From assembly GCF_004765815.2 (NCBI RefSeq), contig NZ_ML974127.1:203259-267258 (forward strand): a stretch of 64,000 nucleotides of DNA, read 5' to 3'. Position numbers and translations under genes: made by a program. Shown here one piece after another: positions 42,167-51,645 of the stretch. This stretch comes from Halorussus salinus (lineage in GTDB: Archaea > Halobacteriota > Halobacteria > Halobacteriales > Haladaptataceae). Below the pieces are notes generated by a model. The model saw nothing but the letters and a program-made list of their open reading frames with translations. It was not told where the DNA came from and made no database searches. How positions within the stretch are numbered: position 1 is the first letter of the stretch; every line of letters starts with the position of its first letter.

Positions 42167-42361
42167 ATGGCGAAAGGTACGGTTGATTTCTTCAACGACA
42201 CGGGCGGTTACGGCTTTATCGACACTGAGGACGAGGACGAGGACGTTTTCTTCCACATGGAAGACGTTGGCGGCCCGGACCTCGAAGAGGGACAGGAAAT
42301 CGAGTTCGACATCGAGCAGGCAGACAAGGGTCCGCGCGCGACCAACGTCCAGCGACTGTAA
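42167..42361 (+). CDS. cspA: Cold-shock domain protein
   Basis: 64 aa, one OB-fold. RNP1-type GGYGFIDTE and RNP2-type VFFHMEDV are clear. Binds single-stranded nucleic acid. TATA-like ccttatacg is about 29 nt before the ATG (leaderless). The acidic patch EDEDEDV replaces the usual loop, a haloadaptation. T5 at about 42390 may end the transcript. Confidence 0.93.
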   Translation: MAKGTVDFFNDTGGYGFIDTEDEDEDVFFHMEDVGGPDLEEGQEIEFDIEQADKGPRATNVQRL

Positions 42362-42457
42362 TTCGGTCGGACTTTCAGATACAACTACTTCATTTTTCGA
42401 GCGCCGAGCGACCGAGTAGCGGTCGCAGTGCAGAATCGTGACGGGGTTCCGGAGACG

Positions 42458-43306
42458 TTACTCGTCGAGTCGCGCCATCTCGTCGTCCGACAGTTCGAGC
42501 GCGGAGGCCGCGACGTTCTGCTCCAAGTGGTCCACGCTGGAGGTCCCCGGAATCGGAATCGTCACCGGCGAGTGCTGGAGGAGCCACGCCAGCGCGACCT
42601 GCCGGGGCGTCGCGTCGCGGTCGTCGGCCACATCTTCCAGTACGGACTCCTTGTCGCCCAACTCGCCGCCGCCGATGGGGAAGTAGGAGACGAAGCCGAT
42701 ACCGGCCTCCTCGCAGGCTTCCAGTACGTCCTCGTGGTCGCGGTTGCCGACGTTGTACTCGTTCTGGACCGTCGCGATTTCGACCATCTCGCGGGCCTCG
42801 TCCAACTGCTCGACCGAGACGTTGCTCAGGCCGACGTGGTCCACGAGTCCGTCGTCTTTCAACTCGGCGAAGGTGTTGACCGCGTCCTCGAACGAGCAGT
42901 CCACGTCCGGGGTGTGCAAATGGTAGAGGTCGATGCTCTCGACGCCGAGGCGGTCGCGGCTACAGAGGACCTGATTCCGGAAGTAGTCGGGGTCGCCGTG
43001 GGGAATCCAGTCGCCAGACCGATTGCGCAGGAGTCCGGCCTTGGTCCCGACGACGACCTCCTCGGGGTCGATGGCTTCCCGGACGATTCGCTCGCTGACT
43101 CCCGGTCCGTAGGAGTCGGCGGTGTCCACGAAATCGACGTTCATCTCGACCGCGCGCTGGAGGACCTCGCGGGCTTGCTCCTCGTCGTCCGGCGGGCCGA
43201 TTATCTCCTCGCCCGTGAGTCGCATCGCGCCGTACGCGAGGCGATGGACCGTCAACTCGCCGCCGATGTCGAACGTGTCGCTCCGGTTCTCGCTGACTTC
43301 GACCAT
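42458..43306 (-). CDS. Aldo/keto reductase
   Basis: 282 aa, cytoplasmic NAD(P)H oxidoreductase. Catalytic tetrad Asp61 and Tyr66 in FVDTADSYGPG, Lys89 in VVVGTKAG, His131 in YHLHTPD. IPIPGTSS near 245 is the family's cofactor-phosphate loop. Start MVEVSEN at 43306. Not closely similar to the reductase in the iron island beyond family motifs. Substrate unknown. Confidence 0.88.
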   Translation of the reverse strand: MVEVSENRSDTFDIGGELTVHRLAYGAMRLTGEEIIGPPDDEEQAREVLQRAVEMNVDFVDTADSYGPGVSERIVREAIDPEEVVVGTKAGLLRNRSGDWIPHGDPDYFRNQVLCSRDRLGVESIDLYHLHTPDVDCSFEDAVNTFAELKDDGLVDHVGLSNVSVEQLDEAREMVEIATVQNEYNVGNRDHEDVLEACEEAGIGFVSYFPIGGGELGDKESVLEDVADDRDATPRQVALAWLLQHSPVTIPIPGTSSVDHLEQNVAASALELSDDEMARLDE

Positions 43307-43510
43307 ACCGATTCGTCTCGCCGACGGCCAATAGGGGTTCTGGCGGCGGTCTCCTCGGCGGCGTCGGCTTCGGTGCGGTTCGGTGTGGTTCGGTGGGCTC
43401 GTGGCGGTCCTGCGGTCTCCTGTCGAACTCGGAACTCGACCATCGAATCGAAATCCACGCCTGAGTTTCGGGCCAGATACTTTTGAGGGTCCCCGTCGAA
43501 GGAGTAGGAC

Positions 43511-44365
43511 ATGTCCGACGCGCGCGTCGCCACGGACCCACCCACCACCTTCGGCTACCCGCGGTCGGCGGTCGCGGCCGACCTCGGGGCCATCGCGGTT
43601 GTCGCACTCGTCCTCGTCGGGGTCGAGGTCCTGCTCCCCGCGGCCGTCCACGCGAACCTCGCGTTCGACCACGCCGCGCTCGCGCCCCACACCCTCCTCA
43701 CCGCGGCGTACGTCCACGCCGATTCGACCCACCTGCTGAGCAACCTCGGCGGGTACGTCTCGCTGGCGGTCGTGACCTACCTCGTCTGCCTGCACGCCGA
43801 CCGCCGGGCGTGGTTCCGCCGGACGCTCCCCGTGTTCCTGCTCGTCCTTCCGGTCGCGGTCAACCTCACGAGCTACGCCATCCTCGAAACGCGGTTCCCC
43901 GGCGCATCGCCCGTCTCGCGGGGCTTCTCGGGCGTCGTCGCTGGCTTCGGCGGATTCCTGCTAGCGGCGGTCGGGGTCAACCTCCGGCGGACCTACTCGC
44001 GCGAGACGGTCTTCTTCGTGGGCCAGTTCGCGCTCCTGCTTCTGCTCGGGGAACTGCTCTGGATCTACGCCGGACGGGTGGGTCTCCTCGAAGGCGCGGC
44101 GGTCGGAACCGGACTCGCGCTGGCGGTCTCGGGCATCGTCTCGCGGACGCGCGGCCGGACCTACGGCGACGACCACTACCAGCAGGTCGGCTTCGACCTG
44201 CTGTACGTCGGGTTGGTGTTCGCGCTGTTGGTCTGGCTCGTCTACGGACTCTTTCCGGCCGACCCGACCGCGAACGGGACGTTCACCAACATCTTCGCGC
44301 ACGGCGCGGGGTTCGTCGAAGGCGGACTGCTGGCGGCGCTGACGCTCGTCTCGGTCCGACCGTGA
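43511..44365 (+). CDS. Rhomboid-family intramembrane serine protease
   Basis: 284 aa, about seven hydrophobic segments. HLLSNLGGY near 75 carries the conserved His and Asn, RGFSGVVAG holds nucleophile Ser140, and FAHGAGFVEG holds His264, so the Ser-His dyad is complete. Cleaves membrane anchors within the bilayer. Single gene on this strand between two convergent and codirectional neighbours. Confidence 0.85.
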   Translation: MSDARVATDPPTTFGYPRSAVAADLGAIAVVALVLVGVEVLLPAAVHANLAFDHAALAPHTLLTAAYVHADSTHLLSNLGGYVSLAVVTYLVCLHADRRAWFRRTLPVFLLVLPVAVNLTSYAILETRFPGASPVSRGFSGVVAGFGGFLLAAVGVNLRRTYSRETVFFVGQFALLLLLGELLWIYAGRVGLLEGAAVGTGLALAVSGIVSRTRGRTYGDDHYQQVGFDLLYVGLVFALLVWLVYGLFPADPTANGTFTNIFAHGAGFVEGGLLAALTLVSVRP

Positions 44366-44458
44366 GGAATCCCGCCGTGAGAAGTCCCGAGACCTAACGA
44401 ATATCGTCCTTTTGCGAGCAACAGATTTGAATACGCGTGCCACCTACCTCGCGGTACG

Positions 44459-45049
44459 ATGATGGCGACTACCCACGCCCTGTTCGGGATGGCGCTCGGA
44501 GCGGTCGCGCTGTTCGTCGCGCCCGAGTACGCCACCGTGGCCATCGCGGCGGGGGGCGTCGGCGGACTGTTCCCCGACCTCGACCTCGCGGGCGACCACC
44601 GGAAGGACCTCCACTTCCCGGTGTACTACTCGCTCGCGGCGGTTCCGGCGCTTGCGCTCGCCGCGCTCGCGCCGTCCGCGGTCACGATTGCGGTCGGGGC
44701 CTTCCTCTCCTCGGCGGCGCTTCACTCCGCCAGCGACGCGTTCGGCGGCGGTCTCGAACTCCGGCCGTGGGAGGCGACCTCCGACGAAGCGGTGTACGAC
44801 CACTTCAACGGGCGATGGATTCGACCCCGACGTTGGATTCGCTACGACGGCGCGCCAGAGGACCTACTCGCGGCGGCGGTGTTCGCGGTGCCGGGCGTGC
44901 TGTACACCGACCAGTTGCAGGCGGTCGTCCTCGCGCTGTTGGGCGTCTCGGCAGGCTACACGCTCGTTCGGAAGCGTCTCGTGGACCTCGGTGAGAACGT
45001 TGCGGACCGACTGCCTTCGGCCGTCGCCGCGCAACTGCTGGAGGACTGA
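44459..45049 (+). CDS. Membrane-bound metal-dependent hydrolase-like protein (YdjM/DUF457 type)
   Basis: 196 aa, about five hydrophobic segments. THALFGMALG at the start and GGLFPDLDLAGDHRKDLHFPVYY supply His and Asp residues in the family's order, with SAALHSASDAFGGGLELRPW as the second conserved block. Known members are called LexA-binding or YdjM-like, but the activity is not proven in general. A second ATG lies at 44462. Alone on its strand, 94 nt after the rhomboid gene. Confidence 0.8.
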   Translation: MMATTHALFGMALGAVALFVAPEYATVAIAAGGVGGLFPDLDLAGDHRKDLHFPVYYSLAAVPALALAALAPSAVTIAVGAFLSSAALHSASDAFGGGLELRPWEATSDEAVYDHFNGRWIRPRRWIRYDGAPEDLLAAAVFAVPGVLYTDQLQAVVLALLGVSAGYTLVRKRLVDLGENVADRLPSAVAAQLLED

Positions 45050-45157
45050 TTTTCGGACCGACGGGAACCCACGAGAAGGCTTCGCACGCCCTCTAACCGC
45101 ACTACTACGCATCGAAGGGTTTATCCGCCGCGTGACCCTCAGACTCCAGTAATAACC

Positions 45158-45688
45158 ATGTCGGACAAACCCGCCTCGATGTACCGGGAAATTAGCAAGC
45201 CGCCGTACACCCGACGCGAGTACATCACCGGCATCCCCGGTTCGAAGATTGCACAGCACCAGATGGGCGACCTCGAAGCCGACCAAGACGACTACTCCGT
45301 CCAGATCAGCCTTCTCACCGAGGAGGAGTGCCAAATTCGCCACGGCGCGCTCGAAGCCTCGCGCCTGTCGGCTAACCGCCACCTCATCAAGGAACTCGGC
45401 GAGAAGAACTACAAGATGATGCTCCGCAAGTTCCCCCACCACGTCATCCGGGAGAACAAGCAGGCGACCGGCGCGGGTGCGGACCGCGTCTCCGACGGGA
45501 TGCGACAGGCGTTCGGGAAGGTCGTCGGCACCGCCGCCCGCATCCAGCGCAACGACCGCATCTTCACCGCGTGGTGTACCCCCGAGCAGGCACCCGTCGT
45601 GAAGGACGCGCTCCGCCGCGCGTACAACAAGATTTCGCCGCCGTGCCGCGTCAAGGTCGAGAAGGGCGAAGAACTGCTCGTTTCGTAG
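45158..45688 (+). CDS. rpl10e: Ribosomal protein uL16 (archaeal L10e)
   Basis: 176 aa. Family text throughout: [65 protein letters not shown]. It binds 23S rRNA near the A-site. TATA-like gtttatcc (45118-45125) gives a short leader. A T5 run at 45704-45708 follows the stop. Confidence 0.97.
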   Translation: MSDKPASMYREISKPPYTRREYITGIPGSKIAQHQMGDLEADQDDYSVQISLLTEEECQIRHGALEASRLSANRHLIKELGEKNYKMMLRKFPHHVIRENKQATGAGADRVSDGMRQAFGKVVGTAARIQRNDRIFTAWCTPEQAPVVKDALRRAYNKISPPCRVKVEKGEELLVS

Positions 45689-45703
45689 ACCTCGCCCGCC
45701 CGC

Positions 45704-45708
45704 TTTTT
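45704..45708 (+). terminator. T-run terminator after rpl10e
   Basis: T5 run 16 nt after the rpl10e stop; the convergent gene on the other strand ends at 45752. Confidence 0.35.
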
Positions 45709-45751
45709 GCGTCTTCGTTACGACCGCCGATAGCCGATTCTCCGGCGAGCG

Positions 45752-46387
45752 TCACTCGCGGAACCGCTGGTCGAACGCTCGCGGTATCCAGCGGAACACC
45801 GCGCCGTAGTCGTCCCACAGGCCCCGTTCCCGGAGGACGTACTCGGCGAACGGCGGGTTCCTGACGAGTTCGAGTTCGGCGACGTGCTGGCGGAGCGGCC
45901 GCGGGACCTCCTCGAACGACGCGTTTCCCCGGCCCGTCCGGGTGGTGTCCGGCGTCGGCTCGAACGCCACCTCGTCGCTCTCGGTCGGCTCGACGGTCCC
46001 GAGCTGGTACCGGTGCCACGCCACGTACGACCCGAACGGCGTCGTCTCCGTCGGCGGTCCGGGTCGGCGGAGTTGGAACTTGAACCGCCGCCCGTCGGAT
46101 GCCCCGTCGTCCGCCGCCCAGAGGTACCCCCGCGCGAGGAGCTTTATCCGACGGTCGCTCTGGACGACCCCGTTGATGGTGACCTGCGCCGAGGTGTACC
46201 GGACGCCGTCCAGTTCGGTGTCCGGGAGCGTTCCCCGGTACCGGGCGGTCTCCGAGTACTGGAACGGGAGCGTCGTCGCGGTGGCACGGGCCACGGTCCC
46301 CGCCATCGGTTTCGGCTTCTCCGAGGAGGATTTCCGGCCGCCCCACACGGTAGCCGCGCCTTCTTTCGGGTCTATCCACGCGCTCAT
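45752..46387 (-). CDS. Uncharacterised soluble protein
   Basis: 211 aa, no membrane segment or signal, mostly predicted beta in the middle (QYSETARYRGTLPDTELDGV, RYTSAQVTINGVVQSDRRIK) and helical at the end (LRQHVAELELVRNPPFAEYV). Trp- and Tyr-rich. Convergent with rpl10e. The strand is supported by strong third-position GC. No family recognised. Confidence 0.62.
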   Translation of the reverse strand: MSAWIDPKEGAATVWGGRKSSSEKPKPMAGTVARATATTLPFQYSETARYRGTLPDTELDGVRYTSAQVTINGVVQSDRRIKLLARGYLWAADDGASDGRRFKFQLRRPGPPTETTPFGSYVAWHRYQLGTVEPTESDEVAFEPTPDTTRTGRGNASFEEVPRPLRQHVAELELVRNPPFAEYVLRERGLWDDYGAVFRWIPRAFDQRFRE

Positions 46388-46547
46388 AAGTACACGTTAC
46401 CAATTAACATACATATGCGTTTGCATCGTTCTCCTCTCCCGACGCGGACGCTTACGGTCCGGGGCGTCCCGCGAGTCCGCCCTCGCCGCGGTCGAAAGCG
46501 ACCCGTCCTCCGAAACTGTTTTCCCGAACTGTGATATGTACGCCCGT

Positions 46548-46886
46548 ATGGAACTGCGCGAGGTCGCCATCTTCACCGACGACGTGCGGACGACTGCGAA
46601 GTTCTACGAGCGCGTCGTCGGCGAACCCGAAGTCGCCGAGGAGTCGATGGCGCTCTTCGACGTGGAGGGCGTGGACGTTCTCGTCCACGAGACCTACGAC
46701 CCCGCGCCGGGCGACCTCCCGTGCGAGGACCACTACACGTTCGCCGTCGCCGACGTGGACGAGAAGTTCGCCCGCCTCTCGGAGACGAATCTCGCGGTCC
46801 ACCGCGAACCGGCCGACTACGACTGGGGTCGGTCGGCGTACCTGCGCCACCCCGACGGGCGCATCGTGGAGATTACCTCGGCGTAG
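46548..46886 (+). CDS. VOC/glyoxalase-fold metal-binding protein
   Basis: 112 aa from MELREVAIFTDDVRTTAKFY; an ATG four codons upstream (46536) is an alternative. Two beta-alpha-beta-beta-beta units of the vicinal oxygen chelate fold, ending LRHPDGRIVEITSA, the usual C-terminal strand with the metal Glu. One module per chain, so it should act as a dimer. Substrate not readable. Confidence 0.82.
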   Translation: MELREVAIFTDDVRTTAKFYERVVGEPEVAEESMALFDVEGVDVLVHETYDPAPGDLPCEDHYTFAVADVDEKFARLSETNLAVHREPADYDWGRSAYLRHPDGRIVEITSA

Positions 46887-47140
46887 TCGCGCTCCGCGAA
46901 AGCGACTCTGACTCCCGAGACGACGCTGACTGCCCGGAACGAGACTCCTCGTCTTCACTAAGATTCCTCGCCCTCAATCTTACTTGGAGGAGTCTTTCTA
47001 CGGCTTAGTTAAATTCGGGACGGTGAAATTTTCTTACTGCGCATAGATTCGAGTCTCCGTTACACTCGCGAGTCGCTATGAAGCGTTTCGCGGAAATCCA
47101 CAGACGCACCTTTTTAGCCTCTCGCTCCTACCACCCGCGT

Positions 47141-48016
47141 ATGCTGGACCTCGCGGTCGCCTACCGAGAGGAGACGTTCGAGCGCATGCGCGACCCCCTC
47201 GCCGAGCGGGGTATCGCCGTCCACCACGTCCCGTCGGACAGTCGGACCATCGCGCTGTCGGACCCGCCGTGGGACCCCGACGAGTTCGACGCCGGGTTCG
47301 TCTACCCCTCGCGGGCGATGGAGGGCGGCGTCGTGGACGCCCTGCTGGACGTGCCGTGGGTCAACGGCCGCGAGGAGGTCCTCACGTCGCGCAACAAGGC
47401 TGGCGTGATTGCGCAACTGGAACGCGCTGGCGTGCCCGTCCCCGAGAGCGTCCTCGTCTCGAACCCCGCCGACGAGTCCGACCTGCTCGACGCCTTCGAG
47501 CGGTTCGACCCGCCGGTGGTCGTCAAGCCAAACTCCACGACGCGGGGCGTCGGCGTGGCGAAGGTCGGCGACGCCGACTCCTATCTCGGCGTGACCGACT
47601 ACCTCGATTTGGTTCACGACTACCGGGCGACCGGCGACAAGTCGTTTCTCGTGCAGGAGTACCTGCCCGACGCGACCGACTACCGCGCGATGGTCGTGGA
47701 CGGCGAGTGCGTCGGCGGCGTCGAGCGCCGGATTCCGGACGACGCCGACAGCGACCGCTGGAAGCACAACGTCCACCGCGGCGCGGTCGCGACCGGCGTG
47801 GACCTGCCCCGCGACCTCCGGGCGCTCGCCGAGGAGACCGCCGCCGCGCTCGGCATCGACTACCTCGGCGTGGACCTCCTCGTGACCGACGAGCGGGCGG
47901 TGGTCAACGAGACCAACGCCCGGCCGACCATCGACGCCGCGACGAAGTACGACGACGGGTTCTACGACCTCCTCGGCGACCTGATTCGACGGACGGCCGA
48001 GCGAAGAAAAGACTGA
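47141..48016 (+). CDS. RimK-like ATP-grasp ligase
   Basis: 291 aa from MLDLAVAYREE; ctttttagcc about 27 nt upstream supports this start over an in-frame ATG at 47078. ATP-grasp features: RNKAGVIAQLERAGVPVPES, VVVKPNSTTRGVGVAKV (ATP loop Lys), FLVQEYLPDATDYRAMVV, and VNETNARPT (Mg ligands). Members add amino acids such as glutamate to proteins or cofactors (RimK, MptN, LysX). Convergent with the gene at 48344. Substrate not determined. Confidence 0.85.
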   Translation: MLDLAVAYREETFERMRDPLAERGIAVHHVPSDSRTIALSDPPWDPDEFDAGFVYPSRAMEGGVVDALLDVPWVNGREEVLTSRNKAGVIAQLERAGVPVPESVLVSNPADESDLLDAFERFDPPVVVKPNSTTRGVGVAKVGDADSYLGVTDYLDLVHDYRATGDKSFLVQEYLPDATDYRAMVVDGECVGGVERRIPDDADSDRWKHNVHRGAVATGVDLPRDLRALAEETAAALGIDYLGVDLLVTDERAVVNETNARPTIDAATKYDDGFYDLLGDLIRRTAERRKD

Positions 48017-48028
48017 CTCCTCGTCATC

Positions 48029-48184
48029 TTAGAAACGTATAGATTTCTAAAAGAAGCATAAAAATTGTCAAAGCACTCATTCCGAATGCTCCACCCCGGC
48101 GCGTTCGGGCGCGGCCTCCGGGCCGCGCCCAGCGCGCGAGGGACGGCGGCCGCGGATGCGGCCGCCGAGGTTGGGGAGGAGTGA
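48029..48184 (+). ncRNA. Candidate structured RNA and/or 32-residue leaderless ORF
   Basis: Promoter-like cataaaaattg (48057-48067) follows a 7-bp palindrome TTAGAAA/TTTCTAA (48029-48050). From about 48086 the RNA can fold into an outer stem CTCCACCCC (48089-48097) with GGGGAGGAG (48173-48181), one A-A mismatch. Inside are two 10-bp perfect hairpins: GGGCGCGGCC-TCCG-GGCCGCGCCC (48107-48130) and CGGCGGCCGC-GGAT-GCGGCCGCCG (48144-48167). ATG at 48086 also opens a 32-codon frame ending at 48184. It lies between convergent genes; 48185-48343 shows no gene. Confidence 0.5.
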
Positions 48185-48343
48185 GGCCTGCGGTCGCGGT
48201 GCGGGGCGGTTGCGGGGCGGCAGACTCCTTGGAGTCGGCAGTAGCCAGCTTCTTCTCGGCAAATTTCGTGTCGTGTCGCTCCGACTCACTTTTCGCTCTA
48301 CCGCGTCTCGCCGCCACGCCACCACCGACCGGCACGTCCTCGT

Positions 48344-48682
48344 CTACTCCTCGAACTCGAAATACAGGTCGTAGTGGTCCCCACAGCCCGGATTGAACGC
48401 CGCGCCGCAGTCCGGACACCGATGCTCGCCGTCCACGAATTCGCGGGGCGTCAACCCCGAACCGCAGACGCCGCACAGCACCGCCGCCTCTCCACTCTCG
48501 ACCGACAGGCGCTCGGCCTCGTGGTCCGCCACGGCGTCGTGACACCGGAAACAGGGGAAATACGCCTCACAGCAGGCGAATCGCAGGGCGACCACGTCAC
48601 GCTCCGAATCGTAGTGAGCGCATCGCGTCTCCGGGCCGACCTCGACGCCGCGGATCGACTGCCCGTGAATGTTCCGTTCCAT
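48344..48682 (-). CDS. CHY-type zinc finger protein
   Basis: 112 aa. CAHYDSERDVVALRFACCEAYFPCFRCHDAVADH is the CHY pattern (CxHY...CC...CxxCH; core CAHYDSERD at 22-30 and CFRCHD at 44-49). VLCGVCGSGLTPREF and CPDCGAAFNPGCGDHY add further zinc pairs. Binds about three zinc ions and is probably a structural or redox protein. Convergent with the ATP-grasp gene. Confidence 0.88.
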   Translation of the reverse strand: MERNIHGQSIRGVEVGPETRCAHYDSERDVVALRFACCEAYFPCFRCHDAVADHEAERLSVESGEAAVLCGVCGSGLTPREFVDGEHRCPDCGAAFNPGCGDHYDLYFEFEE

Positions 48683-48700
48683 CGGTTCTGAAACCGCGAC

Positions 48701-49645
48701 TCAGGGCTGTGGTAGGTTGATTTCTTCCCCGTCCGCGTAGACGGTCGGCTCGCGCAGGATGCCGTCGAAGTGAATCGGGGCCTCGGTGTCGCCGCCGATG
48801 CCCGCGTCGTCGCCGATGGCAATGTGGACCGTCCCGCCCGCCTTCTCGTCCAGCAGGACCGAGCCGACCAGTTCCGTCACCGCGACGTTGGTCCCGATGC
48901 CGAGTTCTGCCAAGTTGTACGCCGCGTCGCCGACTTCTTCCGCGGCCTCCTCGACCTGCGCGCGAATCTCGTCGTCGGAGATGCGCGTGACCTGTCCGTC
49001 CTCCACGTCGAATTCGAGGGTCTGGTCCGACTCCAGCAGGCCGTGGGGCATCATCGTCCCGTCCACGACGTAGGTGCCGTTGGCGTCCTCCGGACTCACG
49101 AACACCTCGCCCGCGGGGAGATTCGAGAACTCGCCCGCGTCGTGAACGATGCCGGTGTCGTCGTGCCACTCGCGGCTCCCCGGCTCGAAGGTGATGTCGG
49201 TGCCCTGCGGTGACGTGACCCGAATCTCGTCGGCCTCCTCTACCTGCGCCAGCACGTCGTCGCAGTGCTGGGCGATGGTCTCGTAGTCGGCCTGTAGCCC
49301 CGTGGTGAAGACTTCTTCCGTGATGCCGGGGAGCGTGGCACCGCGTGCGCCCGCTTCGTTGGCGTCGCCCCGAGCGCGCGTGTGGCTCAGGCTCTTGGTA
49401 GTCGGCGCGAGGAACACGTCGCTTCCGGCCATCGCGGCCGAGACGGGTTCGGGCGGCTCCGCGCCGTGGGAGGCCCCCGGCGGGAACCGGACGATGGTCG
49501 CGTCGTCGGTGACCTCGCTGGCCACGTCGTAGAGCGCCTCGCCGATGGGTTCGCGCTTGTCGTCGGTGACGATGCAACAGGACTCGGTCGCTTCGAGAGC
49601 GAGACACTGCGTGATGGCGGTCTCGGCCGCGTCTCGGAGGCTCAT
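48701..49645 (-). CDS. M29-like aminopeptidase / NicX-fold protein
   Basis: 314 aa, cytoplasmic. Metal-ligand motifs of this group: [15 protein letters not shown] near 180, [18 protein letters not shown] near 248, [15 protein letters not shown] near 274 and PIHFDGI near 291. Related proteins are thermophilic-type leucyl aminopeptidases and 2,5-dihydroxypyridine dioxygenase. The N-terminal half shows [13 protein letters not shown]. Peptidase is the likelier role in this setting. Confidence 0.78.
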   Translation of the reverse strand: MSLRDAAETAITQCLALEATESCCIVTDDKREPIGEALYDVASEVTDDATIVRFPPGASHGAEPPEPVSAAMAGSDVFLAPTTKSLSHTRARGDANEAGARGATLPGITEEVFTTGLQADYETIAQHCDDVLAQVEEADEIRVTSPQGTDITFEPGSREWHDDTGIVHDAGEFSNLPAGEVFVSPEDANGTYVVDGTMMPHGLLESDQTLEFDVEDGQVTRISDDEIRAQVEEAAEEVGDAAYNLAELGIGTNVAVTELVGSVLLDEKAGGTVHIAIGDDAGIGGDTEAPIHFDGILREPTVYADGEEINLPQP

Positions 49646-49843
49646 GCTCGCCAGATAGGGCGGCTGGTGGTGTTAGGTCTTGTCTTCGTGAGCGAAGCGA
49701 ACGAAGGCTCCAACGATTTCCGGACGACGGACGGACTCCCGAACGACCGAAACCCTCCGAGAGACACTTACTCGGCCTGTAGTTGTATTCTGTCCGCTCC
49801 GCCTCGAAACCATTATGCGCGTCGGCGTTGGAACTGCGAGTAC

Positions 49844-50857
49844 ATGCTACGGGTCGGAGTCAACGGATACGGGACCATCGGCAAGCGAGTCGCGGACGCA
49901 GTCCGCGCACAACCGGACATGGAAGTCGTCGGCGTCGCCAAGACGCGCCCCAACTTCGAGGCCGAGCGGGCCGTCGAGGAGGGCTTTCCCCTCTACGCCG
50001 CCGTCGAGGAGCGCGTCGAACTGTTCGACGAGGCCGACATCGAACTCGCCGGGATGGTCGAGGAGTTAGTCGAAGACAGCGACGTAATCGTGGACGCCTG
50101 TCCCTCCGGCATCGGCGAACAGAATTCGGAACTCTACGCCGAGTACGACACGCCCGCGCTGTATCAGGGCGGCGAGTCCGCCGACTTCGTGGACACCAGT
50201 TTCAACGCCCGGTCGAACTTCTCGGACGCCACCGGTGCCGACCACGTTCGCGTCGTCTCGTGTAACACGACGGGCCTCTCCCGACTCGTCGCGCCGCTCC
50301 GCGAGGAGTACGGCGTCGAGAAGGTCCGCACCACGCTGGTCCGGCGCGGCGGCGACCCCGCCCAGACCGACCGCGGTCCCATCAACGACATCACGCCGAA
50401 CCCGGTCACGCTCCCCTCCCACCACGGCCCGGACGTGAACACCATCTTCCCGGACCTCGACATCGACACCCTCGGCCTGAAGGTGCCCGCGACGCTGATG
50501 CACATGCACAGCGTCAACGTCACGCTCGAATCCGAACCCGACGCCGAGGAGGTCCGCGACCTGCTGGAGGGCGAATCGCGCCTGTTCGTCATCCCGGACC
50601 ACTTCGACATCGACGGCGCGGGCAAGTTGAAGGAGTATGCCCAAGACGTGGGTCGCCCGCGCGGCGACATCTGGGAGAACTGCGTCTGGGGCGAATCGGT
50701 CACGATGGAAGGCGACGACCTCTACCTCTTCCAAGCCATCCACCAAGAGAGCGACGTGGTGCCCGAGAACGTGGACGCCATCCGCGCGGTCACCGGTTCG
50801 GCCGACGCCGACGAGAGCATCCGGAAGACCAACGAGTCACTCGGGATGGGTATCTGA
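49844..50857 (+). CDS. gap: Type II glyceraldehyde-3-phosphate dehydrogenase
   Basis: 337 aa archaeal NAD(P)-GAPDH. Cofactor loop [17 protein letters not shown] at the start, catalytic Cys140 in [11 protein letters not shown], and HSVNVTLE near 223. cattatgcg (49811-49819) is about 28 nt before the ATG, so the mRNA is probably leaderless. In haloarchaea this enzyme usually serves gluconeogenesis. Single gene. Confidence 0.95.
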   Translation: MLRVGVNGYGTIGKRVADAVRAQPDMEVVGVAKTRPNFEAERAVEEGFPLYAAVEERVELFDEADIELAGMVEELVEDSDVIVDACPSGIGEQNSELYAEYDTPALYQGGESADFVDTSFNARSNFSDATGADHVRVVSCNTTGLSRLVAPLREEYGVEKVRTTLVRRGGDPAQTDRGPINDITPNPVTLPSHHGPDVNTIFPDLDIDTLGLKVPATLMHMHSVNVTLESEPDAEEVRDLLEGESRLFVIPDHFDIDGAGKLKEYAQDVGRPRGDIWENCVWGESVTMEGDDLYLFQAIHQESDVVPENVDAIRAVTGSADADESIRKTNESLGMGI

Positions 50858-51092
50858 GGCCACGCCGCGACTGGCCGCGCTCCGGGCTCGTCGGCGTCTA
50901 AAAACGGAGAGGAGTAGTTAGCGGGGACGATACGACGGCCGAATCGTTCACTGCGTGATCGGCATCGTGTTGCCTCCAGCCAATCGTTTCTACGGTCTAA
51001 CATATATGCTTTCTCCACGCCTCGGCGAACGAAAGCCAGCGAGGAGCCCCGAGTGCCAAAGGCTTTTGCTTGCATGCGCCCTACTCCCGAAC

Positions 51093-51497
51093 ATGCGAAG
51101 AGACGACCGTGACGACCCCTTCGACGACCTTTTCCGCGAAATAGAGCGCATGATGAACGAGATGATGGGCGAGGACTTCGACATGCACGTCGAACGCGAG
51201 GGTACTCCCGGCGGCGAGACCGGCTTCGGCACCGAGACCCACGTCGATGTCCACGAGACCGACGAGACCGTGCGCGTCATCGCCGACCTGCCCGGCGTCG
51301 AGAAAGACGACATCGACCTCAAGTGCGACGGCGAGGTCCTGACCATCAGCGCCGGGAGCGACCACCGCGAGTACGACGAGCGGGTCCGCCTGCCCACGCA
51401 GGTAGACGAACACTCCGCGACTGCGACCTACAACAACGGCGTCCTCGAAGTCCAACTCGACAAGGGCGAGGACTCCGCCGACATCGACGTGCAGTAA
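51093..51497 (+). CDS. Hsp20 / alpha-crystallin family small heat-shock protein
   Basis: 134 aa. N-terminus Met-rich and helical (FREIERMMNEMMGEDFDM), then the alpha-crystallin domain: ETHVDVHETDETVRVIADLP, GVEKDDIDLKCDGEVLTISA, and the C-terminal ATYNNGVLEVQL. It lacks an I-x-I tail motif apart from ADIDVQ. T-rich ggcttttgct is about 28 nt before the ATG. Prevents aggregation as an oligomer. Confidence 0.92.
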   Translation: MRRDDRDDPFDDLFREIERMMNEMMGEDFDMHVEREGTPGGETGFGTETHVDVHETDETVRVIADLPGVEKDDIDLKCDGEVLTISAGSDHREYDERVRLPTQVDEHSATATYNNGVLEVQLDKGEDSADIDVQ

Positions 51498-51542
51498 GGC
51501 GTCGTCGCCGGGTCGCTTTCGAATCTACGCTCGCCGTCTCTA

Positions 51543-51548
51543 TTTTTT
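51543..51548 (+). terminator. T-run terminator after hsp20
   Basis: T6 run 46 nt after the hsp20 stop in GC-rich DNA. Confidence 0.4.
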
Positions 51549-51645
51549 GTTCTCTCGTCGGTTCCGTCGCTGCCTCGTCGCCGCCGACCCAACGGCCGCG
51601 AAACTCCACGCGCTTTTACGCGCGGACGACGTAGCCCACGATAGT

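Noticed and set aside
48024-48080. 18-residue hydrophobic frame on the - strand (MSALTIFMLLLEIYTFLR)
   Set aside because: Overlaps the promoter and palindrome of the hairpin element, has no promoter of its own and is too short to support.
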